In this document: piece after piece, positions 49,418 through 57,320 of the stretch
Numbering within the stretch: the first letter of the stretch is position 1
Layout: every line of letters begins with the position of its first letter
Assembly (NCBI GenBank): GCA_964658455.1
Contig: CAZZZA010000001.1
Span: 1 to 64,000, forward strand
Direction of reading: 5' to 3'
Length of the DNA: 64,000 nt
Source: Lichenicola sp964658455
GTDB lineage: Bacteria > Pseudomonadota > Alphaproteobacteria > Acetobacterales > Acetobacteraceae
Translations under genes and position numbers: made by a program
Notes under the pieces: model-generated
What the model was told of the DNA's origin: nothing
Database searches by the model: none
Seen by the model: only the letters and a program-made list of their open reading frames with translations

Positions 49418-50316
49418 TCGCGAAAATCCGCCGCCCGGTAGCCCTGCGCGAACAGCGCCGCCCGCAGGTCGGCATGCTCGATCCGGTTGGCGGTCTGTTC
49501 GGCGACCACCGGCTTGGCATGGAAGGCGATGCCCAGGCCGGCGGCGCGCAGCATGTCCAGGTCGTTGGCGCCGTCGCCGATCGCCAGCGTCGCGCGAAGC
49601 TGCAGCGACCGGGCGGCGGCGAGCGTGCGCAGCGATTCCAGCTTGGCGGCGCGCCCCAGGATCGGCTGCGCGACCTTGCCGGTGAGCCGGCCGGCCTCGA
49701 TGCCGAGCTGGTTGGCGTGGTGCACCTCGAACCCGCAGGCCGAGGCGACCTTCGCAGTGAACCAGGTGAAGCCGCCGGAGACCAGGGCGGTCAGCGCGTT
49801 GTGGGCGCGCATGGTGGCGACCAGGGTGCGGGCGCCGGGTGTCAGCCGGGTCTCGGCCCAGGTCGCGTCGAGCTGCGCGGCGTCGAGCCCCTTCAGCAGC
49901 CCGACGCGCTCGCGCAGCGCGGCGTCGAAATCGATCTCGCCATTCATCGACCGCCTGGTGATCTCGGCGACACGCGCGCCGACCCCGGCGCGGGCGGCGA
50001 GATCGTCCAGCGTCTCGGAGGTGACGATGGTGCTGTCCATGTCGGCGACCAGCAGGCCCTTGCGCCGGCCGCGCGCGCGGGTCAGCAACACGTCGATCGC
50101 CCGGTCGGCGAACCGGGCGCGGATCGCCGGCAGGCCGGGGTTGGTGTCGGAGAAGGCGGTCGAGGGGGCCGGGCAGGGGATATCCACCGCCTCGCCATCG
50201 GACAGCGCGACCGCCGCCTGGCCGGAAACCAGCTCGCGTGCTTCCTCGATCGCCGCCCGGGTGAGGGTCGTGGAATCGCGGCGGGCAACCAGGGTCAGCA
50301 CGAAAGGCAGCGTCAT
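49414..50316 (-). CDS. serB: phosphoserine phosphatase
   Basis: A 300-residue SerB catalysing the last step of serine synthesis. After an N-terminal regulatory-like region (about 1-80) comes the HAD core: motif I 'GLLVADMDSTIVTSETLDD' (nucleophile Asp of DMDST, about residue 92), motif II 'TALVSGGFTWFTAKVA' (about 175), conserved Lys in 'GRAAKLESLRTLAAA', and motif III 'LAIGDGANDLDMLRAAGLGI' (about 243). Length and order match the alphaproteobacterial form. It is divergent from miaA across 111 bases. Confidence 0.93.
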   Translation of the reverse strand: MTLPFVLTLVARRDSTTLTRAAIEEARELVSGQAAVALSDGEAVDIPCPAPSTAFSDTNPGLPAIRARFADRAIDVLLTRARGRRKGLLVADMDSTIVTSETLDDLAARAGVGARVAEITRRSMNGEIDFDAALRERVGLLKGLDAAQLDATWAETRLTPGARTLVATMRAHNALTALVSGGFTWFTAKVASACGFEVHHANQLGIEAGRLTGKVAQPILGRAAKLESLRTLAAARSLQLRATLAIGDGANDLDMLRAAGLGIAFHAKPVVAEQTANRIEHADLRAALFAQGYRAADFRE

Positions 50317-50427
50317 GCGTGGAAAAGCCGCGGCTGGTTATGATGGTTGGGGGACATGGCGGATCATGGCGTACGACGATGGCGGCTTGGTGGCAGGGAT
50401 GACCATGACAGGCAAGGCGGGTCAGCC

Positions 50428-51417
50428 ATGCAACCCATAGGCGCAAATCATTGCTTGATCGTTACCGGTCCGACCTGCAGCGGCAAATCCAGCCTGGCGC
50501 TCGCCCTGGCGGTCCGGCTGGGCGGGACCGTCATCAACGCCGACTCCATGCAGATCTATGCCGGCCTGCGGGTCTTGACCGCGCAGCCCGATGCGGCGGA
50601 CGCGGTGCCGGCGCCGCACCGCCTCTACGGCGTGCGGCCGCCGTCCGAGCCGGGCAGCGTCGCCTGGTGGCGGGCAGCCGCGCTGGCGGCGCTGCAGGAG
50701 GCCTGGGATTGCGGGCGGCTGCCGATCCTGTGCGGCGGCACCGGGCTCTACCTGCGGGCGCTGACCGACGGGCTGGTCAGGATCGCCGATCCGGGCGCGG
50801 CGGCCCGCGGCGAGGCCCGGGCGCTGCTGACCGAGATCGGCGCGGCGGCGCTGCACGACCGCCTGGCCGCCGCCGACCCGGACAGCGCCGCGCGCCTGCG
50901 CCCCTCGGACGCGCAGCGCATCGCCCGCGCCTGGGAGGTGTGGCGCGGCACCGGGCGCGGCATGGCGTCCTGGGCGAAGGAGGATCCGCTGCCACCGGCC
51001 CCCTGCCGGTTCACCGCGATCCGTCTGGACCCGCCCAGGGAGGCGTTGCGCGCCGCGATCGCCCAGCGGTTCGCCGCCATGCTGGAGCAGGGGGCAATCG
51101 ACGAGGTGCGGTCGCTGCTGGCGCTCGGCCTGCCCGCGGACCTGCCGGCGATGCGCGCGCACGGGGTGCCGGAACTGGGCGCGTATCTGCGCGGGGCATC
51201 GACGCTGGACGAGGCAGGGCGCCACGCGATCCTGGCGCAGGGGCGCTACACCAAGCGCCAGGCCACCTGGTTCGCGCATCATCCGCTGGCGCCGCCGGCG
51301 CACACGCTAATTTTAAGCAAGCGCATAGCTGGTATGACGCAAGATTTGGAAAGAATCGTCGGGGAATTGATACCGTTCATTGTCGGTGCCGTTGACGCGG
51401 CGTCGCTGCGGGCATAG
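50428..51417 (+). CDS. miaA: tRNA dimethylallyltransferase
   Basis: A 329-residue MiaA, which adds the isopentenyl group to A37 of tRNAs reading codons that start with U. The P-loop is 'LIVTGPTCSGKSSLALAL' (residues 10-27). Further motifs are 'VINADSMQIYAGLRVLTAQP' near 34, 'LPILCGGTGLYLRALTDGL' near 98, and 'DAQRIARAWEVWRGTG' near 165. 'QGRYTKRQATWFAHH' near 270 is the tRNA-binding Tyr-Thr-Lys-Arg-Gln segment. The ATG at 50428 was preferred to one at 50347 because it directly precedes the P-loop region. The last 30 residues after the conserved part are somewhat longer than average. Confidence 0.92.
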   Translation: MQPIGANHCLIVTGPTCSGKSSLALALAVRLGGTVINADSMQIYAGLRVLTAQPDAADAVPAPHRLYGVRPPSEPGSVAWWRAAALAALQEAWDCGRLPILCGGTGLYLRALTDGLVRIADPGAAARGEARALLTEIGAAALHDRLAAADPDSAARLRPSDAQRIARAWEVWRGTGRGMASWAKEDPLPPAPCRFTAIRLDPPREALRAAIAQRFAAMLEQGAIDEVRSLLALGLPADLPAMRAHGVPELGAYLRGASTLDEAGRHAILAQGRYTKRQATWFAHHPLAPPAHTLILSKRIAGMTQDLERIVGELIPFIVGAVDAASLRA

Positions 51418-51440
51418 AGCACGCCACCGCGGTGCGCCAT

Positions 51441-51470
51441 GCCGGCGGGGAGCGACGCTCTCCCCGGCGG
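51441..51470 (+). other. GC-rich hairpin in the ilvI leader
   Basis: Between the miaA stop and the ilvI start the text GGCGGGGAGCG and CGCTCTCCCCGGC form an imperfect stem. There is no T-tract, so it could be a weak terminator for miaA or a structure affecting ilvI translation. I saw no leader peptide with Leu/Ile/Val codon runs that would indicate attenuation. Confidence 0.3.
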
Positions 51471-51493
51471 GGCGCCAGCCCAGGAGCCAGACC

Positions 51494-53329
51494 ATGAACG
51501 CCCCGATCGACCCGAAGGACGCCTCGCCCGGCGACACGCTCGGCACCTCCGCGCTCAACGGCGCCGCGGTGCTGCTGCGCGTCCTGCAGGAGCAGCGGGT
51601 CGAGATCGTGTTCGGCTATCCGGGCGGGGCGGTGCTGCCGATCTACGACGCGCTGTTCAAGCAGAACTCGGTGCGCCACATCCTGGTGCGTCACGAGCAG
51701 GCCGCCGTGCATGCGGCGGAGGGCTATGCGCGCTCGACCGGCAAGGTCGGCGTGGTGCTGGTGACCTCCGGACCGGGCGCGACCAATGCCGTCACCGGGC
51801 TGGTGGACGCGCTGATGGATTCGATCCCGGTGGTGTGCCTGACCGGCCAGGTGCCGACGCACATGATCGGCAACGATGCGTTCCAGGAGGCCGACACCAC
51901 CGGCATCACCCGGCCCGCCACCAAGCACAACTACCTGGTCAAGCGCCCCGGCGACCTCGCGCGGACCGTGCACGAGGCGTTCTACGTGGCGCGCAGCGGC
52001 CGCCCCGGCCCGGTGGTGGTGGATCTGCCCAAGGACATCATGGTGGGGCAGGCGCCCTATGTCCCGGCCTCCGAGGCGCCGCACCGGTCCTACCGGCCGA
52101 TCCGCGAACCGGCGCGCGCGGCGATCGCCGATGCGGTGGCGGCGATGCGGCGCGCCAGGCGTCCGTTGTTCTATACCGGCGGCGGGGTGATCAATGCCGG
52201 GCCGGCCGCCTCGGTGGCACTCGGACGGCTGGTGCGGCTGACCGGCTTTCCCTGCACCTCGACGCTGATGGGGCTCGGCGCCTACCCGACCACCGATCCG
52301 CAGTTCCTCGGCATGCTCGGCATGCACGGCACCTTCGAGGCCAACCTCGCCACCCATGGCTGCGACCTGCTGATCAATCTCGGCGCCAGGTTCGACGACC
52401 GCGTCACCGGGCGGCTGGACGCGTTCTCGCCGCACTCCACCAAGATCCACGTCGATATCGACCCGTCCTCGATCAACAAGATCGTCCAGGTCGACATCCC
52501 GGTGGTCGGCGATGCCGGCCGGGCGATCGAGATGATGATCGAGGCCTGGCAGGGGTCCGAGATCACGCCGGAAGGCGAACCGCAGCGCGAGCATCTGGCG
52601 GCCTGGTGGCGGCAGATCGACAGCTGGCGCGCCGTCGACAGCCTGGCGTTCAAGCAGGACCAGGCGCCCTCGGCGATCATCAAGCCGCAGCAGGCGATCC
52701 GCCGCCTCTACGACCTGTCGCGCGAGACCGGGCGCGACACCTTCATCACCACCGAGGTCGGTCAGCACCAGATGTGGGCGGCGACGCACTTCCAGTATGA
52801 CAAGCCGAACCGCTGGATGACGTCGGGCGGGCTGGGTACGATGGGCTACGGCCTGCCGGCGGCGGTGGGCGTGCAGATCGGCAATCCCGACGCGCTGGTC
52901 ATCGACATCGCCGGTGAGGCCTCGACGCTGATGAACATCCAGGAACTCGGCACGATCGCCCAGTATCGCCTGCCGGTGAAGCTGTTCATCCTGAACAACC
53001 GCTACATGGGCATGGTGCGGCAGTGGCAGGAGCTGCTGCACGGATCGCGCTATTCCGAAAGCTACAGCGAGGCGCTGCCGGATTTCGTGAAGCTGGCGGA
53101 AGCGTTCCATGCCACCGGGATGCGGGCGACCAACATGGGCGAACTCGACGACGTGATCCGCGCCATGCTCGCGCATGACGGACCGGTGGTGGCCGACATC
53201 TGCGTCGACCAGATGGAGAACTGCTACCCGATGATCCCGTCCGGCGCCGCGCACAACGAGATGATTCTCGGCGAGGCGCAGAGCGATCAGGCGGCGCGGA
53301 TCACCGACGAGGGGCTGATGCTGGTCTAG
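51494..53329 (+). CDS. ilvI: acetolactate synthase, large subunit
   Basis: A 611-residue ThDP-dependent acetohydroxyacid synthase catalytic subunit, first shared step of Val/Leu/Ile synthesis. The N-terminal domain has 'IVFGYPGGAVLPIYDALF' (about 35) and the catalytic Glu in 'LVRHEQAAVHAAEGYARST'. 'TSGPGATNAVTGLVDALMDS' follows near 95. The central FAD domain includes 'NLGARFDDRVTGRLDAFSPH'. In the ThDP motif the usual GDG/GDA reads GEA ('IDIAGEASTLMNIQELGT', about 475), ending at 'LNNRYMGMVRQWQ'; Glu could still bind Mg2+. The start ATG 51494 has CAGGAG eight bases before. It is followed by ilvH after 89 bases and ilvC. Confidence 0.94.
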   Translation: MNAPIDPKDASPGDTLGTSALNGAAVLLRVLQEQRVEIVFGYPGGAVLPIYDALFKQNSVRHILVRHEQAAVHAAEGYARSTGKVGVVLVTSGPGATNAVTGLVDALMDSIPVVCLTGQVPTHMIGNDAFQEADTTGITRPATKHNYLVKRPGDLARTVHEAFYVARSGRPGPVVVDLPKDIMVGQAPYVPASEAPHRSYRPIREPARAAIADAVAAMRRARRPLFYTGGGVINAGPAASVALGRLVRLTGFPCTSTLMGLGAYPTTDPQFLGMLGMHGTFEANLATHGCDLLINLGARFDDRVTGRLDAFSPHSTKIHVDIDPSSINKIVQVDIPVVGDAGRAIEMMIEAWQGSEITPEGEPQREHLAAWWRQIDSWRAVDSLAFKQDQAPSAIIKPQQAIRRLYDLSRETGRDTFITTEVGQHQMWAATHFQYDKPNRWMTSGGLGTMGYGLPAAVGVQIGNPDALVIDIAGEASTLMNIQELGTIAQYRLPVKLFILNNRYMGMVRQWQELLHGSRYSESYSEALPDFVKLAEAFHATGMRATNMGELDDVIRAMLAHDGPVVADICVDQMENCYPMIPSGAAHNEMILGEAQSDQAARITDEGLMLV

Positions 53330-53418
53330 GCGCCCGGCCGCCGGCCGCCGAAACGAAACCGTCCCATCATGCGGATCGCGCGGCGAGCGCCACGCGCGCG
53401 CCGATCCAGGAAACCGCC

Positions 53419-53934
53419 ATGCCTCGTCCCGAAGAGCCGCAAGTCTCCGCCGTCATCTCCGTGCTGGTCGAAAACGAGAGCGGCGCGCTCGCCCGGGTGA
53501 TCGGGCTGTTCTCCGGGCGCGGCTACAATATCGAGAGCCTGACGGTGGCGCCGGTCGAGGATGGCGGCGCGCGGTCGCGCATCAACATCGTCACCATGGG
53601 TACGCCGATGGTGGTCGAGCAGATCAAGGCGCTGCTGTATCGGCTGGTGCCGGTGCACAAGGTGTCGGACCTCACCCAGCTCGGGCCGCACGTCGCCCGC
53701 GAGATGGCGCTGATCAAGGTGGTGTCCACCGGTGAACAGCGCTCCGAGGCGCTGCGGATCGCCGAGACGTTCCGGGCCCGGGCGGTCGATACCACGATCG
53801 GCAGCTTCGTGTTCGAACTGACCGGGGCGAGTGAAAAGATTGAGGCCTTCATCGAGCTGATGCGGCCTCTTGGACTGGTCGAGATCTCGCGGACCGGCGT
53901 GGCGGCGATCGCCCGCGGCACCCGCACCATCTGA
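53419..53934 (+). CDS. ilvH: acetolactate synthase, small (regulatory) subunit
   Basis: A 171-residue regulatory subunit that activates the large subunit and gives valine feedback. The N-terminal ACT domain reads 'AVISVLVENESGALARVIGL' followed by 'FSGRGYNIESLTVAPVEDGG' (about residues 12-51). The C-terminal domain has 'LIKVVSTGEQRSEALRIAET' and 'FELTGASEKIEAFIELMRPL' followed by GLVEISRTGVAAIARG. Length and order match the family. It sits 89 bases after ilvI and 31 bases before ilvC, so the three genes form the ilv operon. Confidence 0.94.
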   Translation: MPRPEEPQVSAVISVLVENESGALARVIGLFSGRGYNIESLTVAPVEDGGARSRINIVTMGTPMVVEQIKALLYRLVPVHKVSDLTQLGPHVAREMALIKVVSTGEQRSEALRIAETFRARAVDTTIGSFVFELTGASEKIEAFIELMRPLGLVEISRTGVAAIARGTRTI

Positions 53935-53965
53935 CCGAACGGATCGATTGCAAGGAGAGACTGCG

Positions 53966-54985
53966 ATGCGCGTGTACTACGACCGCGATGCCGACGTGAA
54001 CCTGATCAAGGGCAAGAAGGTCGCCATCATCGGCTACGGCAGCCAGGGCCATGCCCATGCCAACAACCTCAAGGATAGCGGCGTCACCGACCTCGTGGTC
54101 GGGCTGCGTCCCGGCTCCGCCGGCATCGCCAAGGCCGAGGCGGCGGGGATCAAGGTGATGGGCCCGTCCGAGGCCGCGGCCTGGGCCGACGTGGTGATGG
54201 TGCTGACGCCCGACGAGCTGCAGGGCGACCTGTATGCCGAGCACCTGCACCCCAACCTCAGGCAGGGCGCCGCGATCGCGTTCGCGCACGGGCTCGCGGT
54301 GCATTTCCGGGTGATCGAGCCGCGTCCCGACCTGGACGTGTTCATGATCGCGCCGAAGGGCCCGGGCCATACCGTCCGCTCCGAATACCAGCGCGGCGGC
54401 GGGGTGCCGTGCCTGGTGGCGGTGGCGCAGAACCCGTCCGGCAACGCGCTGGAGATCGCGCTCTCCTATGCCAGCGCGGTCGGCGGCGGTCGGGCCGGCA
54501 TCATCGAGACCAGCTTCAAGGAGGAGTGCGAGACCGATCTGTTCGGCGAGCAGGCGGTGCTGTGCGGCGGCCTGGTCGAGCTGATCCGCGCCGGCTTCGA
54601 GACGCTGGTCGAGGGCGGCTACGCGCCGGAGATGGCGTATTTCGAGTGCCTGCACGAGGTGAAGCTGATCGTCGACCTGATCTACGAGGGCGGCATCGCC
54701 AACATGAACTACTCGATCAGCAACACCGCAGAATACGGCGAATACGTCACCGGCCCGCGCATCGTCACCGCGGAGACCAAGGCGGAGATGAAGCGGGTGC
54801 TGACCGACATCCAGAACGGCACCTTCACCCGCAACTGGCTGCTGGAGAACAAGGTCGGCCAGGTCGGCTTCAAGGCGACGCGCGCCCGCGTCAACGACCA
54901 CCAGATCGAGCAGGTCGGCGAGAAGCTGCGGGCGATGATGCCCTGGATCGGCAAGAACCGGCTGGTCGACAAGACCCGCAACTAG
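53966..54985 (+). CDS. ilvC: ketol-acid reductoisomerase (class I)
   Basis: A 339-residue KARI of the short, class I type. The dinucleotide-binding motif is 'VAIIGYGSQGHAHANNLKDS' (residues 18-37), followed by 'VVGLRPGSAGIAKAEAAG' whose Arg and Ser residues suggest NADPH. The Mg2+ site residues lie in 'TSFKEECETDLFGEQAVLCG' (about 186-205), with Asp and Glu at family positions, and in 'YFECLHEVKLIVDLIYEGG' (about 225). The AAGGAG ribosome-binding site lies eight bases before the ATG. It ends the ilv operon, with a strong hairpin directly after. Confidence 0.95.
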   Translation: MRVYYDRDADVNLIKGKKVAIIGYGSQGHAHANNLKDSGVTDLVVGLRPGSAGIAKAEAAGIKVMGPSEAAAWADVVMVLTPDELQGDLYAEHLHPNLRQGAAIAFAHGLAVHFRVIEPRPDLDVFMIAPKGPGHTVRSEYQRGGGVPCLVAVAQNPSGNALEIALSYASAVGGGRAGIIETSFKEECETDLFGEQAVLCGGLVELIRAGFETLVEGGYAPEMAYFECLHEVKLIVDLIYEGGIANMNYSISNTAEYGEYVTGPRIVTAETKAEMKRVLTDIQNGTFTRNWLLENKVGQVGFKATRARVNDHQIEQVGEKLRAMMPWIGKNRLVDKTRN

Positions 54986-54991
54986 CCCTGG

Positions 54992-55016
54992 GCGCGGCAG
55001 CGGCGTGCTGCCGCGC
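54992..55016. terminator. terminator hairpin after ilvC
   Basis: A perfect ten-base inverted repeat, GCGCGGCAGC and GCTGCCGCGC, with a five-base loop, followed by TTCT, lies between the convergent ilvC and Trm112 stops. It likely ends transcription of the ilv operon and may serve both directions. Confidence 0.75.
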
Positions 55017-55018
55017 TT

Positions 55019-55231
55019 CTACCCTTCGAGCGAACGCGCCTCGTCGGGGAGCATGATCGGGATGCCGTCGCGGACCGGGAACGCCAGCCCGGCCTTCTGG
55101 CTGATCAGCTCGCCGGCCTCGCGGTCGTAGCGCAACGGCCCCTTGGTCAGCGGGCAGACCAGTATCTCGAGCAGGCGCGGATCGATCGCGGTCGGCCGTG
55201 CCGGTTCAACAGGCGATGTCGGGTCGGTCAT
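55019..55231 (-). CDS. Trm112-family zinc-ribbon-like protein
   Basis: A 70-residue Trm112-like protein ('DPRLLEILVCPLTKGPLRYD' then 'ELISQKAGLAFPVRDGIPIM' and LPDEAR). The family includes the eukaryotic activator of methyltransferases and bacterial YcaR-type proteins; the bacterial role is poorly known. Only one Cys remains of a typical zinc knuckle, so zinc binding is doubtful here. The start was put at ATG 55231 with GAGGA five to eight bases upstream, to match the usual short N-terminus. An ATG at 55264 overlaps the LON-domain gene stop (ATGA) and could be the real coupled start, adding 11 residues. Confidence 0.8.
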   Translation of the reverse strand: MTDPTSPVEPARPTAIDPRLLEILVCPLTKGPLRYDREAGELISQKAGLAFPVRDGIPIMLPDEARSLEG

Positions 55232-55260
55232 CTCTTCCTCTCGCACACGCAGCGCCGGGA

Positions 55261-55986
55261 TCATACCGCGCGCTGGCCGTCCTCGTCGGTTTCGTGCTCG
55301 GCCATCTCGAGCAGCGCCCGCAACGTCCTGGCGCGATCGGGCAGGGTCGGCGCCTCCAGCAGCGCCTGCTTCTCCGCCGGCGGGAACGGGCAGATCATGC
55401 TCAGCGTGGTCAGCAGGGTCTCGTCGTCCATCTGGTCGATCGCGTCCCAGCGCGCCTCGAAGCCGCGATGGTGGAAATAGCGCCGCAGCGCGCCGACCAG
55501 CGCCGCGCGGTCGAACGCCACCTCGTCCACCGCGGCCAGATCCTGCTCGAACCCGGCATAGGAGACCGACAGGCGGCGATAGGGGGTGTCGCTGGCGATC
55601 TCCGAGACCACGCGGAACCGCGCGATACCGGTCAGGGTCAGGCTGCTGGTGCCGTCCTCGCGCTCGGAGAACGCGGTCAGCCGACCCACGCAGCCGACCG
55701 CGAACAGGCTGGGCGAGCTGTCATCCTGGACCGCCTCCTCGACCGCCTCCGGGTCGAGATCGAGGCCGGGCGGCGCGTCGCTGGGCTGGATCATGCCGAG
55801 CAGCCGGTTGCCGGCGAGCACGTCCTCCACCAGCGCCTGGTAGCGCGGCTCGAAGATGTTGAGCGGCAGCTTGCCGCGCGGCAGAAGCAGCGCGCCCGGC
55901 AGCGGGAACACCGGCAGCTCGGCCGGCAGTGCTGCGATCCGCAGATCGCGCAGCCGTGGCACCCTGCGAACGAAGCGGCTTGCCAT
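55261..55986 (-). CDS. LON-substrate-binding-domain protein
   Basis: A 241-residue stand-alone Lon N-terminal (substrate-binding/PUA-like) domain protein. The signature 'LPVFPLPGALLLPRGKLPLN' then 'IFEPRYQALVEDVLAGNRLL' and 'GMIQPS' (about residues 24-68) matches the family, and 'GCVGRLTAFSEREDGTSSLT' near 98 follows. No ATPase or protease domain is present, as in other bacterial members encoded apart from lon. It lies 35 bases downstream of the CnoX-like gene and is linked to the Trm112 gene. A role in protein quality control alongside the thioredoxin-chaperone upstream is a reasonable inference. Confidence 0.87.
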   Translation of the reverse strand: MASRFVRRVPRLRDLRIAALPAELPVFPLPGALLLPRGKLPLNIFEPRYQALVEDVLAGNRLLGMIQPSDAPPGLDLDPEAVEEAVQDDSSPSLFAVGCVGRLTAFSEREDGTSSLTLTGIARFRVVSEIASDTPYRRLSVSYAGFEQDLAAVDEVAFDRAALVGALRRYFHHRGFEARWDAIDQMDDETLLTTLSMICPFPPAEKQALLEAPTLPDRARTLRALLEMAEHETDEDGQRAV

Positions 55987-56021
55987 GCGTGCGTTCCCCC
56001 TGCGAACCCGTTCCCTGGCCG

Positions 56022-56999
56022 CTAGCTGAACAACAGGGCCGACATGCGACGCCGTCCGGCCAGGGTGGCCGGGTCGTCGAACCCCCAGGCCTCGAAGAAC
56101 CGGATCAGCTGCAGCCGCGCCGCCCCCTCGTTCCACGAGCGGTCGCGCCTCAGGATCTCGAGCAGGGCGTCGGCGGCTTCGGTGCGCCGGCCCAGCGCAT
56201 TGAGGCCGGTGGCGAGTTCGTAGCGCGCCGCGTGGTCGTTGGGATCGGCGGCGAGCCGGTCCTGGATCCCGCCCAGCGCGTCGGCGACCTTGCGTCCCTC
56301 GGCGGCGAGGGTCAGCGCGGCGCGGGCGCCGGTGATCTCGACATGCTCGGCGAGCTTGGCCGGCGCCTGGTCGAGCACCGCCAGCGCCTGGTCTTCCTCG
56401 CCCAGCGCCAGCAGCGCGCGGGCCAGGCCGCCCCAGCCTTCCGGGCTCTCCGGATCCTGTTCGAGCAGTGCCGAGAACAGGGCGGCGCCTTCCTCCGTGC
56501 GCCCCTCCTCGATCGCGGCGCGGGCCTCGGCGAGCAGGTCGGCGGATGGCATGCTGCCCCCGGCCTGCTTGAGCAGCGCCTCGACGAAGCGCTTGATCTC
56601 GCTCTCCGGCAAGGCACCCTGGAACATGTCGAGGATCTGGCCCTGCCAGAACGCCGCCACGGTCGGCACCGACTGCACCGGCAACCCGACCTGCGCCAGC
56701 TGTGACACCAGGGCGCGGTTGGCGTCGATGTCGATCTTGACCAGCCGGATGCGGCCGCCGGCGGCCCGGGTGACCTTCTCCAGTGTCGGGGTCAGCGTCT
56801 TGCAGGGCTGGCACCAGGTCGCCCAGAAATCCACCAGCACCGGGATCTGCCGGCTGGCCTCGATCACGTCGGCCATGAAGCTGGTCTGGTCGCCGTCGAT
56901 GATGATGGCCGCGTCCGCCTCCAGGGCGGACGCCCCGGCCTGCGGGCCGGTGGCCCGGCCCTGCGTGTCGCCGCGATTCTGGCCGATGATGTAATCCAT
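56022..56999 (-). CDS. cnoX: CnoX-like thioredoxin with TPR domain
   Basis: A 325-residue co-chaperone. Residues about 30-145 form a thioredoxin domain with active site 'FWATWCQPCKTLTPTLEKV' (Cys-Gln-Pro-Cys), and the cis-Pro region is 'VQSVPTVAAFWQGQ'. Residues about 150-325 form tetratricopeptide-like helices ('LLAEARAAIEEGRTEEGAAL', 'GLARALLALGEEDQALAVL'). E. coli CnoX (YbbN) has the same layout but lost one Cys; here both are kept, so redox activity is possible. CnoX protects proteins from over-oxidation and hands them to chaperonins. Next to the LON-domain gene, 35 bases away. Its promoter probably lies between it and tRNA-Gly. Confidence 0.87.
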   Translation of the reverse strand: MDYIIGQNRGDTQGRATGPQAGASALEADAAIIIDGDQTSFMADVIEASRQIPVLVDFWATWCQPCKTLTPTLEKVTRAAGGRIRLVKIDIDANRALVSQLAQVGLPVQSVPTVAAFWQGQILDMFQGALPESEIKRFVEALLKQAGGSMPSADLLAEARAAIEEGRTEEGAALFSALLEQDPESPEGWGGLARALLALGEEDQALAVLDQAPAKLAEHVEITGARAALTLAAEGRKVADALGGIQDRLAADPNDHAARYELATGLNALGRRTEAADALLEILRRDRSWNEGAARLQLIRFFEAWGFDDPATLAGRRRMSALLFS

Positions 57000-57165
57000 G
57001 GAAGGTGGTTCCCGCGTCTGCGTCCGGCGGCAGCCGTCTCACTCGTGGCATCAATGTCGGCGTCCCCCGGCCCCGGTGCAAGCGCCCGACGGTTGCACGC
57101 GCCCGGAAAACCGCCTCTTGCACTCCCCGCCGAACCGCCGTAGAAGCCCGCCAACGCACGGGAGC

Positions 57166-57240
57166 GCGGGCGTAGCTCAGGGGTAGAGCACAACCTTGCC
57201 AAGGTTGGGGTCGAGGGTTCGAATCCCTTCGCCCGCTCCA
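57166..57240 (+). tRNA. tRNA-Gly (anticodon GCC)
   Basis: A cloverleaf folds cleanly: acceptor GCGGGCG/CGCCCGC, D-arm GCTCAGGGGTAGAGC, anticodon stem-loop with CTTGCCAA (GCC, reads GGC/GGU glycine codons), T-arm with GGTTCGAATCC, discriminator T and encoded CCA at the 3' end. It stands alone between cnoX and an MFS gene. Confidence 0.97.
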
Positions 57241-57303
57241 ATTTCCGGTCCCTGCCAAGCCAGCCGCCGAAGCGTCCCAACCAACAGCTTGTCGGCGTTC
57301 CAA

Positions 57304-57316
57304 CCCCCCCCCCCCC
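57304..57316. repeat. homopolymeric C13 tract
   Basis: Thirteen consecutive C residues lie between tRNA-Gly and the stop codon of the MFS gene, five bases beyond that stop. As it is outside the reading frame, slippage would not alter the protein, but the tract is prone to length change and to assembly error. Confidence 0.85.
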
Positions 57317-57320
57317 GGCC

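Noticed and set aside
51418..51493. Leader-peptide attenuator of the ilv operon
   Set aside because: There is a hairpin, but no short open frame with runs of Leu, Ile or Val codons and no T-tract terminator.
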